From: Adiantum capillus-veneris
Taxonomy: Eukaryota > Streptophyta > Polypodiopsida > Polypodiales > Pteridaceae
Reading direction: 5' to 3'
Length of the DNA stretch: 64,000 nt
Assembly (NCBI GenBank): GCA_014529385.2
Contig: CM043945.1
Location: 4,064,312-4,128,311 of the forward strand
The translations under genes were made by a program, and so were the position numbers. This document shows, piece after piece, positions 22,646 through 34,800 of this stretch. The number at the start of each line of letters is the position of its first letter. Positions within the stretch are counted from its first letter, which is position 1. The notes beneath the pieces were generated by a model that worked only from the letters and a program-made list of their open reading frames with translations, made no database searches and was not told where the DNA came from.

Positions 22646-22707
22646 AACGAAGAATGCCAATAGAAGATTAAATTTGTTGTCCAGGTTATAAGATTTTTGC
22701 CCTCATT
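21518..22707. repeat. CACTA-1 upstream region with AT repeats, poly-C and (GA)n
   Basis: Transposon sequence between the inserted retrotransposon and the transposase start. It holds a C-run (21570-21593), tandem degenerate TTAGATTTAGGTTTATTTA units (about 21655-21990), a segment absent from CACTA-2 (about 22010-22200), a segment shared with CACTA-2 (22260-22530, matching 27190-27450) and (GA)n at about 22555-22642. A gene upstream signal was not identified. Confidence 0.65.
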
Positions 22708-25700
22708 ATGAGTAGTGACGAGGATGTGGGGCCGTCAATGAGGATCTTATGTCCTTGTAATCAATGCAAGCATGCCGTGCGACGAACAAGACGCATTTCT
22801 TTGCAGCACGTTCGCGAATTTGGCGAGTTCGATCCATCTATTATAGATCGAGTTGTTGCCAATTATAACTCGTCAGACTCTGACGCTGGCCAACAGACAG
22901 CAATCTTGCAACCCAATAGACGTGTTCGAAGGGGCTTTGGTCAAGCAGCATATGTGAGGCCACAAGATGTAGCCTCTGAAAGCTCGGGGGATGATCATGC
23001 AGACCACATTCCCAACGAGGCAATGTTTGAGCCCGAGATTGATGAAATGATCGAGACGATCATGGATTCAGAAAGGCTTATCTATGATGATATGAAAAGT
23101 GAAGCCGACACGCCATTGTATAATGGAGCACGTGTGTCTAGATTGAAAGCACTCCTGGTTCTTCTCAACATGCAGACAAAGTTTGGATGGAGTGACACTA
23201 GCTTCACAACGCTTTTCAGGTGATCTATTACAATTAGTTTACTTTAATAAAACTCTAAATGTATAATGATCTGATAGATTTTTACACAATTGTACCGTAT
23301 TTTTATGTTGTGTAGATTGCTCAAAGAGCACTTACTACTAGCTCATAATGTGATGCCAGATTCCCGAGAGGAAGCAAGAAAGATTTTACGAAACTTGGGG
23401 ATGGATTACAATTCGATCCACGCTTGTCCTAATAACTACATTCTATTGAGAGGGGAATACATAGACATGGATAAGTGTCCGAAATGTGATTCCGAGAGAT
23501 ATCGAGTAGATCTGCACAGAACAAAAATTCCACAAAAGGTTTTGCGACATTTTCCTCTGCTTCCTCGCATCAAGCATGTCTTCGAATGTAAGTCCATGGC
23601 CGCCCTAGCATCATGGCATGAGGAGAATAAATTTTCGGATGGTGTGCTGCGGATTCTTGCAAATTGTGCAGCTTGGAAACATATAGATGGAACATGGTCG
23701 GATTTTGCCAGTGAAGCTCGAAATTTGTGCTTAGGCCTGGCTATAGATGGCGTAAATCCATTTGGTCAAAGATCAACATCTTACAGTGTATGGCCCGTTG
23801 TCATCATCAACTACAACATTACCCCGTGGTTGACTACGAAGAAGGGGCACGTATGGCTAAGCTTGATTGTGCCGGGGCGATATAAAGTGAAGAATATGGA
23901 TGTGTATCTTCGTCCACTATTGGAAGAGCTACAATAATTGTGGATTGGCATAGAAGTGGTGGATATGAGCCGACACACAGATCGACGGAATGCTTTGATC
24001 AGAGGCATTCTAATGTGGACCATGCATGACTATCCCGGACTAACAGAATGCTCAGGTGATCTATTTACACTCCTCACTCAGACACTGTAAATCTTGGTTT
24101 TTCTCAAGTTGATCTATTATCATGTGTATACATGCAGGGCTTCAAACAAGCGGATACAAAGCATGTGTCACATGTGGACCTAGACTGAATGCACGTAGGG
24201 TGCCCTCATTGAAGAAGCAAATCTACGAAGGTCATCAAGCGTACCTTCCAGAGAATCATGTGTTACGCGATGGCTTTTTGGGAAGAGAGCCACCTAGGAT
24301 GTTTGCACAAGCATGGTTAGAGCAGAAGGAGATGTGTGATGACGGATTGCCCCTAGGGATGAAGAGACTATCTCTATGGTACGAGTTACCATACTAGCCC
24401 CGACTCATGATCAATCTTTTGCTCAATCCAATGCACATATTCAAGAATGTGGGTAATCTACTATGGGACCATATGACCGGAAAGAAAGATACTTTGGGAG
24501 CCAGATTTGACCTTAGAAATGTGGATCGTATGGAGAAATATTGGCCGCAAACAGTGTCCGATGGATCGATAAAACTCCCTAAAGCACCATGAATTTTCAC
24601 AGGAGCCCATGAACGCAAAGTAAAAGAGACCATTCGATATTTGCGGACCCCCACTGGCGTAATACACTCACTCCGAACGTGTTTTACTAAAGAAGGAAAG
24701 CTTACGGGTTTGAAGTCACACGATTGGCATAAAATGTGCCAGGTATGTTCATAGTGGAATGTATCATAGTGGGAATTGTGTAACAAATTCGTGTGTGGAC
24801 TTTAATATCATTGCTGCACGTGTTTTGCAGTTTATTTTACCGGTTGCAGTTGAGGGATGTTTGTCTCTTGACGTCCGTAACACAATCTACAAACTTGCGA
24901 AGTTGGTGCAATGGATCTCACAAAAGGAGATCGACGTAGACTCCATACCATTCGCCAAACTAAACGCTGCGGAGGTTGTGTGCATGTTTGAGAAACATTT
25001 TCCTACTACCATGCTAACCATTCAGGTGCATCTTCTTGTTCACATAGTTGATGAGGTGGAAATAGCTGGCACAGTACATTCCAGATGGATGTTCTTTTAA
25101 AAAAGGTTTCATGAAAACGCTCAAGGGATATGTGCGTCAGAAGGCACTTCCGGAGGGTAGCATGGCAGAAGGTTGGCTGGTATCAGAGTCCCTAGTGTAC
25201 ATTGGAGATTGGCTAGACGGATTTGATAAAGTTCGGGACATGCTATGGCGAACCATAGATGATGAGCGCATATGTGGGATTGTCATGTGCAATCTCGGTG
25301 TTGAGAAGAAGATGACGGAAGATCTAGAGGCTAAAATCAACCGATTTTGCATGCTTCACAATCGAGTCATGCAAAAGTGGATTTCACAATATGAGGATGC
25401 AAAGCAAGAGCGACAAAGGGCATGAATCGAGTGGAGACGGGGAAGACGACCACCGATGCACTATCCGACGGGTCTGGAGAGCCTACCAACATTCATGAGC
25501 TTAAGATGGTTGCACAACCAATTGAAAAGCGCACAACAGTGCGGTGAAGAAGTGACTGAGGAAGAGTGGAAGTACTCTCGGGGTTGCGCGACCAAGGTAA
25601 GTTTGCAATGTACGACTAGAAACTTTCTAGATGTTTGAACCGCCACTCATAATCTTTGTTGGTTGTAGTATAAGTCATACACAGTAGCATGGTGTAAAGG

Positions 25701-25899
25701 TCGACATGTTAGGGTGGAACGGATTGACAAAAAGCATTTTACTCAAGATTGTGGAATCATGGCAAAATTTGAACAGTCTAGTCGACGACGGTCCTCTGAT
25801 GCAGATCCTGTGGTGGCGGAACTCACTTAATTTGGCACGCTACAAGAGATTTTGAGGATTGATTATAGAGATTTTTTGTCGACTTGTTCGACGTGCATG
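22708..25899 (+). pseudogene. TNP2-like CACTA transposase, five exons, inactivated
   Basis: Starts MSSDEDVGPS with a transposase-associated zinc-like motif (CPCNQC). Splice sites fit exons 22708-23219, 23316-24055, 24138-24742, 24831-25596 and 25669-25899, all GT-AG with frame kept. Exon 2 has the TNP2 signature GLAIDGVNPFGQRSTSYSVW, then PGRYKVKNMDVYLRPLLEEL. Exon 3 has NPMHIFKNVGNLLWDH. Exon 4 has FILPVAVEG, HSRWMFF and MKTLKGYVRQKALPEGSMAE (DUF4218-like). Exon 5 starts a DUF4216-like end (FGTLQEILRIDYRDF). Stops sit at 23935, 24395, 24590, 25098, 25423 and about 25828, with a frameshift near 25110. CACTA-2 begins in the last domain. The protein would have cut the element's ends in the nucleus. 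Confidence 0.9.
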
Positions 25900-25996
25900 C
25901 ACTACAAGAGGCTCTTCATATTAGTGACGCTCACACAGCGACGCTCACAGCGTCGCTCATAGCGACGCCAGTTGGGGTAAAAAAAATAACCGAGCG

Positions 25997-26035
25997 CGCC
26001 GAAAAACTCAGATCTCAGATCTGAGTTTTTCGGCG
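25997..26035. repeat. Perfect 19-bp subterminal hairpin of CACTA-2
   Basis: Arms of 19 bases (CGCCGAAAAACTCAGATCT and its exact complement) around one central base. The equivalent in CACTA-1 (6991-7019) has 14-bp arms with one A fewer on both sides. Confidence 0.9.
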
Positions 26036-26059
26036 CCCTCAAGCAAAGAGCAGGTAACG

Positions 26060-26103
26060 CTCTCCCTCACTCTCTCTCTCTCTCTCTCTCTCTCTTTTCT
26101 TCT

Positions 26104-26149
<46 letters not shown>

Positions 26150-26253
26150 AGAGGAAGGAGAGCCAGGTATGCTCCTTCCCTCTCCTCATTCTCATGTTCC
26201 CTTCCCCTCTTTCTCTCTCCCTCTCTCTCTCTCTCACACACACACATAGTGTT

Positions 26254-26299
<46 letters not shown>

Positions 26300-26527
26300 A
26301 ACAAAAACAAAAACGCACACACATACATAAACAAAGAATGCACACACACATTGAAAGAGAAAAAGAGAGAGAGAGCATGCATAAACAAAAAACGCACGCA
26401 TTGAGAGAGGAAAAGAGAGAGAGAACATGCATAAACAAAAAACGCACACATTGAGAGAGGAAAAGAGAAAGAAAACATGCATACGATCCAAAAAAACGCA
26501 CACACATTGAGAGAGAAAGAAAGAGAA
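26060..26527. repeat. CACTA-2 microsatellite block
   Basis: (CT)n, (CA)n (about 26106-26145), (GA)n (about 26258-26296) and short CA-rich ACGCACACATTGAGAGAGGAAAA units, in the same order as 7045-7600 but with different lengths. Confidence 0.85.
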
Positions 26528-26878
26528 ACTAAGGGAGCGTCGTAGGAAACTAATTAAAATTAAAAGACCTAAAGATCTAGCCGACGAGGAGTTGAATTGA
26601 AGACCTATTATTCAAGAGGGAAATGGCATAATCAATCTATCATACTTGGCATGGGTGATAGAAAGGTTATACCATTTATCTCTTTTTATTGGCACACACA
26701 TCCACACACGCGCACACACACAGAAAGAAGAGAGTTATAACGTCGTAGGAAACTATCTTAAAAGACGTTAAAGATTAGGTTATATGTAGACTTACATTAA
26801 ATTAGATTTAGGTTTATTTTTAACTAGATTTACGTTTATTTAAGCTAGATTTAGATTTACGTTATATTAGATTAGATA

Positions 26879-27092
26879 CGGGTCTCCATAGACTGCGATG
26901 CCTGCATGAAGCGGGTGAAGAAAGCCCTCAATGGAATATAGGGTATTGCTGCCTTCACTCATGGTGGGCTCCGTCGATCCAAAAGTACTGGTGAAATGTC
27001 TTCAGAAGATAGGGAAGAAGGTGGATCTTCAGGGCGGCAAGAGTCACTACATCCCCGACACAATGACCATCGAAACAACCTCTAGTCATTAG
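26879..27092 (+). pseudogene. Captured heavy-metal-associated (HMA/HIPP-like) gene fragment
   Basis: The first part reads RVSIDCDACMKRVKKALNGI (26879-26938), matching the first half of a plant HMA domain with its metal-binding CxxC. The second part, in another register (26961-27092), reads MVGSVDPKVLVKCLQKIGKK, matching the domain's last strand and helix, and then ends in a stop. About a dozen residues between them are missing and a TAG follows the first part. The fragment is GC-richer than its surroundings, lies between AT-rich CACTA repeats and has no counterpart in CACTA-1. It is best explained as host gene sequence picked up by the transposon. It is not a functional gene. Intact relatives bind copper, zinc or cadmium. 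Confidence 0.82.
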
Positions 27093-27458
27093 ACTTACGT
27101 TAAATTAGATTTAGCTTTATTTTTAGTTAGATTTACGTTTATTTAGATTTACGCTTATTTACGTTAGATCGAGTCCACGCAAGAATTACTTACGGTTTTG
27201 GGTTTAGAGTTAGACGAACAGTGAAAAGATCTACTGTGAAAAGATGTTAAGATGAAGTGAAGTGCTACAGCTAGAGAAGAGGCAAAGGGATTTTGTCCAC
27301 TACATGCAGTATCATGTAGACGTGGGTGTGTAGATTTCTTGTACCCACAAATATAGGTATTGACCAATAAAGACGAGATTATAACCCGGTGGTTCTGATC
27401 TCCGTGCACCTCTAGACCGAGGTGTGCGGGGATTGGACATGACTAGAGAATGTGAGGT

Positions 27459-27564
<106 letters not shown>

Positions 27565-27626
27565 GACGAAGAATGCCAATAGAATATTAAATTTGTTGTC
27601 CAGGTTATAAGTTTTTTATCCTCATT

Positions 27627-27697
27627 ATGAGTAGCGACGAGGATGTGGGACCGTCCAACCGAAACACCTATCTCTCAACGAGGGTCTTATGTCCTTG
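27627..27697 (+). pseudogene. Start of CACTA-2 transposase, truncated
   Basis: Encodes MSSDEDVGPS, then a short altered stretch (NRNTYLSTR) and VLCP, matching the first exon at 22708. It stops at GTCCTTG and is replaced abruptly by minus-strand gypsy gag sequence from 27698. Confidence 0.85.
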
Positions 27698-29300
27698 GCC
27701 ATTGGCTTCCATGTCAACCTCATTTGAATTTGTCACCTCTACCACATGCACATTTGGATCTGGCAAAGGTGGAACTCCTTCTACCCCTTGTGGAGGTGGT
27801 CTTGGTCCATTTGGCCTTTGTAGAAGCCTTGGTTGTTGACCAGCTCCTTCTCCTGCATTCATCACTGGGTAATTCAAGTTAGGTCTCCCTGGCTCTCCAC
27901 GGGGCCAAGGACAATTATACATCCCATGTCCAGACTCTCCGCAATTCCAACATTGCAAGACTCTCCTAGGTCGTGGGTCTCGCTCTTCAGACTTCTTTGC
28001 TTGTCCCTTTGGACCTACGGCTTGTGCAAGGTGAATTGACAGGCTGCTTAAGGATTCATTTAACTTCTCAATCACTTCAACCGTTACTTCAGGAAGCTCC
28101 TTAGATGTTGATGCTTGTGACTTACCTTTGGGTCTAAGACCTTCTATTGGAACCTCCCCCCTTAGGCACTTGAGTTTCCTATATTTCTCAGCAGCCCTAG
28201 TTTCAGCTGCATCAAAGGTAGCAGGTGCACCCGCCTCAATTTTTACCTTAAGGTCAGGAAAGAGTCCGGCTATGAACCTCTCCTTCTTTAGATATTCTGC
28301 ACCATCACCAGGGTTAGCAACATTTCGTATCCATAGAGCCCAAAGACGTAGAAACTCTTGCTTGTACAAGTAGTAGTCATCTAAGTCTTTTTGCTTATGA
28401 GAAACAATGTCTTGCCATAATTTTTGAGTGTTTTGGGGATCAAAGAAGTATTTCTTGAAACGATTCAAAACTTCTGTGTAATTCCCCTTAACTTCCTCAG
28501 GCAAAGAGTCAAACCAAGTGCTAGCATCTTTCCTAAGGACCACCTCAAACATTTCTACACATTCTTGATCACATATTATCCTCTTGATACGGCAAGACAT
28601 CTTGAAATTCGCTAAAATTAATTCTGCATCCTCTCCAGGCTCTCCAAAGAAAAGAGGATACCCAGACATTTGGCGTTGGCTTTCCATTGAATTGATTTCA
28701 AAGTGACACCCGTTTTTGTTTTTCTTTCTTAAAAAGATTTACACAATAATGTTTTCTAGCTTGCAATCTATTCTACAACAAAATAAAGATATTCACATCA
28801 AACGACCTATGATAATCAATAAGAGGTAGGATGACAGGGTTTGGTGATGCGAGAATTTCTCCTACTCTTTGGGCACCAAACATGAACACCATACGTTGTT
28901 GAAAATGGATTTTCCTACTAATTGCAATGTTTATTCTAATGTGTGGAGTGAAATGGAAGGGGAAAACCTCTATTCCTGGGCCATTATCCATGGTCTATGC
29001 ATGACCTAATGCTTAAAACAAAACAAAAATATAGACGTCCAAACTAAGGTCGTACCTAATGAGAGGCAAAATAAAAGGATTTACTGAAGCGTTTATCTCG
29101 GCCAACCTAAGAGGACCTAAAATTCTACGAATGACACCTTGAAATTGCAACTTAGTACTAACAATTATGTGTACCTTTTGCCTTGCAATGGGAATGAAGG
29201 GATCATACAAATTTTCGTGATTCATGCAAACTACTTGACTATGCTAAAGGTTGATTCTACACAAAAATACACAAGCCGTCCTCAGTGGGGGCACCAAAAT
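27698..29300 (-). pseudogene. Second gag copy and leader of Tat-like element, truncated
   Basis: Gag starts at ATG 28687 (MESQRQMSGYPLFFGEPGED). It carries the gag fold (ASTWFDSLPEEVKGNYTEVL) and one canonical zinc knuckle (CWNCGESGHGMYNC). Compared with 36131-37171 it lacks the C-terminal end and all of pol; the break is at 27698. The leader up to 29300 is nearly identical to 37172-37784 and contains a primer-binding site at 29279-29296. Confidence 0.9.
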
Positions 29301-29558
29301 TGAAGCGGTCCGGGGCGGGCAACAAGAAGAGTGGCCTCTAGACACCCTTCAAGGCTCCCGTGCTGCTCAATGGGGCTGGGGCACAACACAACACAAACCA
29401 AAACAACAAACCCACCGCCAAATCCCAACTACACAAGGGGCACCACCTAGTTTAAGAGCGAACTAGGACGCAAAAGAGGAGAATCGTTAGAGCAACCCAC
29501 AAACAAGCAAGGAATTACACTAACCCTAACACCAATGGAATACTCTCACACACTAAAA

Positions 29559-29644
<86 letters not shown>

Positions 29645-31860
29645 TGCTCGGGCTGCTTTGAAACGTATCGGCGATGATCAAGCAAACACAACTATATATT
29701 TAAGAAAGAGAGAGAAAGGGGGAGGGGGTGCTTGTTGCATTAATACCTTCTTACAAATCTGTCATGACAAATCAAAGTGAGATTAGTACTTGTTCAACAT
29801 AGCTTGCGTAAATTTCACCACAACACATCACTAGAAAAGCCACCCCAATCACTGTCTTAAAGCCAGGGGAGTCCTCTCCACCCTGTCGCCCTCTTACAGT
29901 ATGTGGGATTTATGGCTAGATTGATGACAACACCAGAGACAAGCTATCAAGAACTTTAAAAAAAAAAAAAAAACAAGACACTTACGCATCATTGTTGTCC
30001 ATTACTTCGCGTTGGAAGGGAGACAAAATATCCAAGATTAGTCCAAATCCACCCTCCTTGATTCAGCGAATGTTGGGCTTACACTAGTAGGAGAAATGAT
30101 AGATTTCCTACTCTCAATTGAATGATCACTCTCTCTCTTACAATGGCATAGATTTCCCTTGCTAATCCCCTATTACAACTCCTCTAACCATGGTTGGGTA
30201 GATTTTCAGCAATTTATCTAATTTCTTTTGCTTGGAATTATCAAGAAGTTGGTGGGGAAAGAGAGAGGAGAGAAATGGAGGTGATAGGACTTTTCATAGT
30301 GGGTTAGTGTTAGTAGAGTTAGTATTAATTTACAAATGGAATTGGATATTTACAATGGGAGTATCCATGTAGGATACAAATAAGGAAGAAAAACTCTTAA
30401 GAGGTAAGAAAAGGTGGATTTCTTACAAGGTTGATGCTCCAAGTGTCTTGAGTAGGGCCAATTTTGACGCTTGTTGACGGTCCACTAGCTTTGACGGTAC
30501 ATTTTTTCTCCACTCTTGACCTTCCTTGAGAGACAAGGTAATTGAAGCTGAGTAATCAACCACCATGATGCTGTCTTTTAAGAGAAGAGGTTGAATTTTG
30601 TGGTTTTTTGATAGATATGGGTAATTTGGAGGAGGAAAAATGAGACTAGGTGGTCAATTTTGGAATGGAATTGTGTGTGGGAGGTATGAGTTCACCATGG
30701 TTTCTCTTATTCTTCAAGGTTGAGGAGAAGGTGAGTAGTGTGCAGAGAGGAGTGGTGAGAGAGATGGAGATGATGAGTGGAGAAGTGTGTGTGAAAGAGG
30801 AAAATGATAAAGTGGAAGAGAGAGTGTGGCTGCATAGCATGGGAAAACTGGGGTCCACTAAAAAAATCATAGCTCACAGCTGGTAGCTCCAAAAATCATG
30901 AAAAAATTTGGGGTGATTATTCAGAGTGTGGGCTACATTTTCTCTTTTGACCACCGCTCCAAATTCGGAGTGGAGATAGGTGCCAAAATTCTCACCAAAA
31001 AGCCTGTTTTTTAGGCCTGCAAAAGTCTTTTAGTGGTCCCCTCCTTTGTTGAATTTGTACAATGCATCCAAGAGTGAGCCCCTCCTTTGTCATATTATAA
31101 TACAAGGCATTCAAGTTGCCCTTGACCCATGCATGGAGGAGGATTATTGGTGAAATAAGAAATATTTACATGGTGGGACTAGTGTATGGACTATTCATGG
31201 ACTTTAGCTTAATGAGCACATGGTGTTAGAATAATGAGTAAAAATAATAATAAAAATATGGAGGAGTTATGGATATGGAAAGATATTGGAATCATATGAT
31301 ATGGTCCCTCCTTGAATTATTTTGGGTGAAAGAGGAAAATGTATGCAAGTAAATAATATAATAAAAGTAACCAATGAGTAGAAATCAATTTTTTGTTTTC
31401 ACGAGGGTGAGGGTGAAAATGTGGGAGTGATTTGTATAAAGGAAAAATATGAGGTTAGAGTATGTACATATTGGCAAAAAAATAAAATTATGGTGTAAGA
31501 GGATGAAAGAAGGTGTACATAGGTTTAATAAAACACACACCTAAATAGAAATATTTAAATAAATACCAAAATAATTATAAAAAATCCCTATATTTAGGCC
31601 ATATATACAATGAAATATTTACACACCAAGAGGCCATAATATACTTTTATTTTTTTATTTTTTTTTATTTTTTTTATTTTGGCTCACCTAGCCCAGTGAC
31701 TAGCTAGCTGAGGGTTTTTAAGAAGATATGGGAAAAGTCCCGTGACTCACGCACGCCTATGTACAGTGAAATGGTAGGGATAGCCACAGTGTTTGGAAGA
31801 TTTTTGTAGGGTGAGGTAACTCACTGTGGCAATTACAAAGAGCCGAAAAAACGGCTATCA
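29301..31860 (-). repeat. Complete LTR (2.56 kb) of Tat-like element
   Basis: Plus-strand ends are TGAAGCGGTCC and GGCTATCA. It serves as 3' LTR of the element at 31861-37784. It contains (GA)n at 29562-29641. It aligns along its length with the solo LTR 40999-43728, which has about 160 additional bases near 41889-42048. Large LTRs are usual in the Tat group. The short open frames inside (for example around 30650-30890) recur in the other copy and look non-coding. Confidence 0.92.
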
Positions 31861-31876
31861 TTAGCCCTCCCCCTGG
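31861..31876 (-). other. Polypurine tract of Tat-like element
   Basis: Minus strand CCAGGGGGAGGGCTAA lies directly before the LTR start TGATAGCC. Confidence 0.8.
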
Positions 31877-31888
31877 ATGATGGTATAT

Positions 31889-34800
31889 TCATGTACCATC
31901 ATAGAGCATCTTTTCCAAAGAGAGTGCTTCAGAGTTCTTGACGAGATCTTCATTTTTTAGCCCCTCAGAATTTTGGCTGGAGTTACACTCATGCTTCATG
32001 TAACAATACTTACATAAGACAGCGGCCTTTGGACAGATCTTTGGTAGATCCTTTGGTAGAAGGCAACTCAAATAGGGCTTTAAGCGATACCCGTTTACTT
32101 TCCTGGAGTGCTCTTTACCATTCAAGTCCATAAGCTGATAGTAACTTGAATTGAAAGCCTTCTTGACTATGTATGGCCCTTGCCATCTTGTTTCAAACTT
32201 GGCATCAAAACGATTGTCAAGTCGATTGTCATACCTTAGCACAAGCTCTCCTTCCTTGATGCCTTTGTCCTTCAGTTTCTTGTCGTGCGTTTCTTTCGCT
32301 TGTGTGGCTTTCCTCTTGTAGCACTCGTATACTGCTTCTCTTTTCCACTCAAGCTTCACTAACGTAAGAAGTCGATCCATCCATACCTCTTGATCATCTT
32401 GTGCTCCTTTGCCATGAAGTCGCATTGTTGGAATGTTGAGCTCGATAGGCTGCAAAGCCTCTTGACCATAGACCAAGTGAAATGGTGTGAACTCCGTGGC
32501 TTCCCTATATGTGGTTCGATATGCCCACAAGGCACCATCCAAGAAGTCATCCCATAATTTTGTCTTGTTTTGCACCATCTTTCTAATGATTCCTGCAATG
32601 ACACCATTAGCCTTCTCCACCAAACCATTTGACTGTGGGTAGTATGGTGTGCTATGACGATGTAGAATGTGAAGCTCTTCACAAACTTCTGTGAGCAAGC
32701 CCTTCCAAAACCCTGGACCATTATCAGAAACAATCTCCAAAGGTGTGCCAAATCTGCAACAAATGTGAGTGTACACAAACTTGCTAACTGTCCTCTCATT
32801 CACTCTTGCCACACTTTGAGCTTCCACCCACCTAGTCATATAGTCTACAGCCACTAGAATGTAGAGTTTACCATTTTTTGTCCTAGGCAGAGGACCCATA
32901 GCATCAATGCCCCACTTTTCAAAGGGTCCATTTGCAAGCACTATTTGCCTCGGGCCATGCACCAACCTTCTATTTCCATTTATCTGACAAGTGTGACAAC
33001 TTTTACACCAATGTTGAACATCCACATGCAAACTTGGCCAAACATACCCCGAAAGCAAAATCTTCTTCACAGTTAATTCTTGGGCAAAATGACCACCACA
33101 TGCCTCTTCATGCAAACCTTTTAGAATGGCTGGAATTTCCTTGATAGTTGGTACTCGTCTGCACACTTGATCCTTCCCTCTTTGATAGAGGGAGCCTTCT
33201 AGGAAGAGATATACGCTTGCCTTCTTCATGAGTCTCCTCTTCTGAGCTTTTGTGAAGTCTGGTGGAAACTCACCCTCCAAAATGTAGCCAATGATGGGAG
33301 CCAATGACTCCAATCCCTGGTACCTCGGTTGCTTCACAGCAGCCGCCACCATGATGACCTGCACTTCTTTCTTTACACATGCAACGGCTTGTTGTGCAAG
33401 TAAATCAGCATCTTCATTCTGTTTCCTAGGAATATGATATAGTTGCACTTCTTCAAATTGATTAAACAATCTACGAATGGCATGAAATTTTGTCCATAAG
33501 CTCTCATTCTTGCATGCCCAAATGCCTAAAATCTGTTTAACAATGAGAAGTGCATCTCTCTTTACCATGAGGCGTTGTATCCCTTGGCCAATGCACATCT
33601 TCAAACCATGAAGTAGTGTGTCGTATTCTGCTTCATTGTTGCTAGTTGAACCTGGTAGATTGACCTTCTCTTTCATGACCACCTCTCCACTTGGGTTGAG
33701 CAACACTAGCCCTCCCCCTGCTTTTCCTGTGGCTCGTCGAAAAGCTCCATCAAAGAACAAGGTAAAAGCATTGGGAATACTTTTTGGTGGTGGCAATGGT
33801 AGGGTCTTTACTTGAGGCACCTTAATTTCCTTCTCATGTACCCTATAAGTGAGAATCCCTGCCAATTGTGCACGCACACTATCTTCTACCTTGAAAGAGT
33901 ATTGGAACTCTTGCAACTCCATAATCCACTTTGAGATCCTAGTACTAAGATTCATTTGAGATGACACCCAAGGGAACAAATTTTCTGCAGTGAGAATTAC
34001 AAAAGGTTTTGGTAGTAGGTAGGATCTAAACTTTCTCACCGCAAACATGAGAGAAAGCATCATGAGTTGTGCTTCTGTGTAGTCTCTCTCCAAAGCATTC
34101 ATGACCCTACTAGCAAAGTAGATGGGTCGCATCCTTGTACTGTGGGGATCTTGTTGTAGCAACACAGCACCAATTGTTTCCCTTCCAACACTAGAGCTAA
34201 CAAAGAATGTGTACTCCCAACAAGGAGGCATGAGTGTTGGTAGCTCTGACAAAATGACTTTAATGTTACAAAAATACTCTTCAAGCTCATCAGACCATGC
34301 AAATTCTACTTGTTGTGTCAACTTTTGCAAAGGATGAAGCAACTCCGAGGCTAAGTGAATGAAGCGTGACATATACTTCACCTTCTGAATGAAAGAGATG
34401 ACCTCCTTAAGACTCTTCGGTGATGGGAGCTCAATAAGAGCCTTTGCCTTTGAAGGATCCACCTCAATGCCTTTATAGGAAACCTTGTGACCGAGCAAGA
34501 TCACTTCATCCTCACCTATGTGGCACTTGTCGAGGTTGAGTTGACCTCCCATGTCGTAGAGCTTCTTTAAACCTTCTTCTACCCTTTGTAGATGCAATGA
34601 TTCTGAGCTATAAATGCAAAAATCATCAATGAACACCCTAATTGACTTTCCAAAGAATGCTTGAAACACCATGTTCATGAAACGTTGGAATGTTGCAGGA
34701 GCATTTGTCAGACCAAATGGCATGACTCTAAAAGCATAACAACCCCAAGGAGTGATAAAGGTTGTTTTCAATTGATCTTCCAATGCGATACCTATTTGAA

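Larger units (their letters stand above)
6814..25899 (+). mobile_element. CACTA (En/Spm) DNA transposon 1, left part, nested
   Basis: The left end is CACTACAAGAGG at 6814, the characteristic CACTA terminus, flanked on the left by Athila-like pol. It is followed by subterminal GCGACGCTCA repeats and hairpins, microsatellites, AT-rich repeats, and a TNP2-like transposase gene on the same strand (22708-25899). A 13.6-kb retrotransposon (7945-21517) has inserted into it, and a second CACTA end at 25900 interrupts the last transposase exon. The right end and terminal inverted repeat are not in the window. Cut-and-paste transposition by TNP2 with 3-bp target duplication is known for the family. This copy is inactivated by stops. 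Confidence 0.88.

Noticed and set aside
30646-30886. Overlapping open frames on both strands inside the Tat-like LTR, also at 42514-42751
   Set aside because: They recur only because the LTR is repeated; codon content is low-complexity and no motif is visible.
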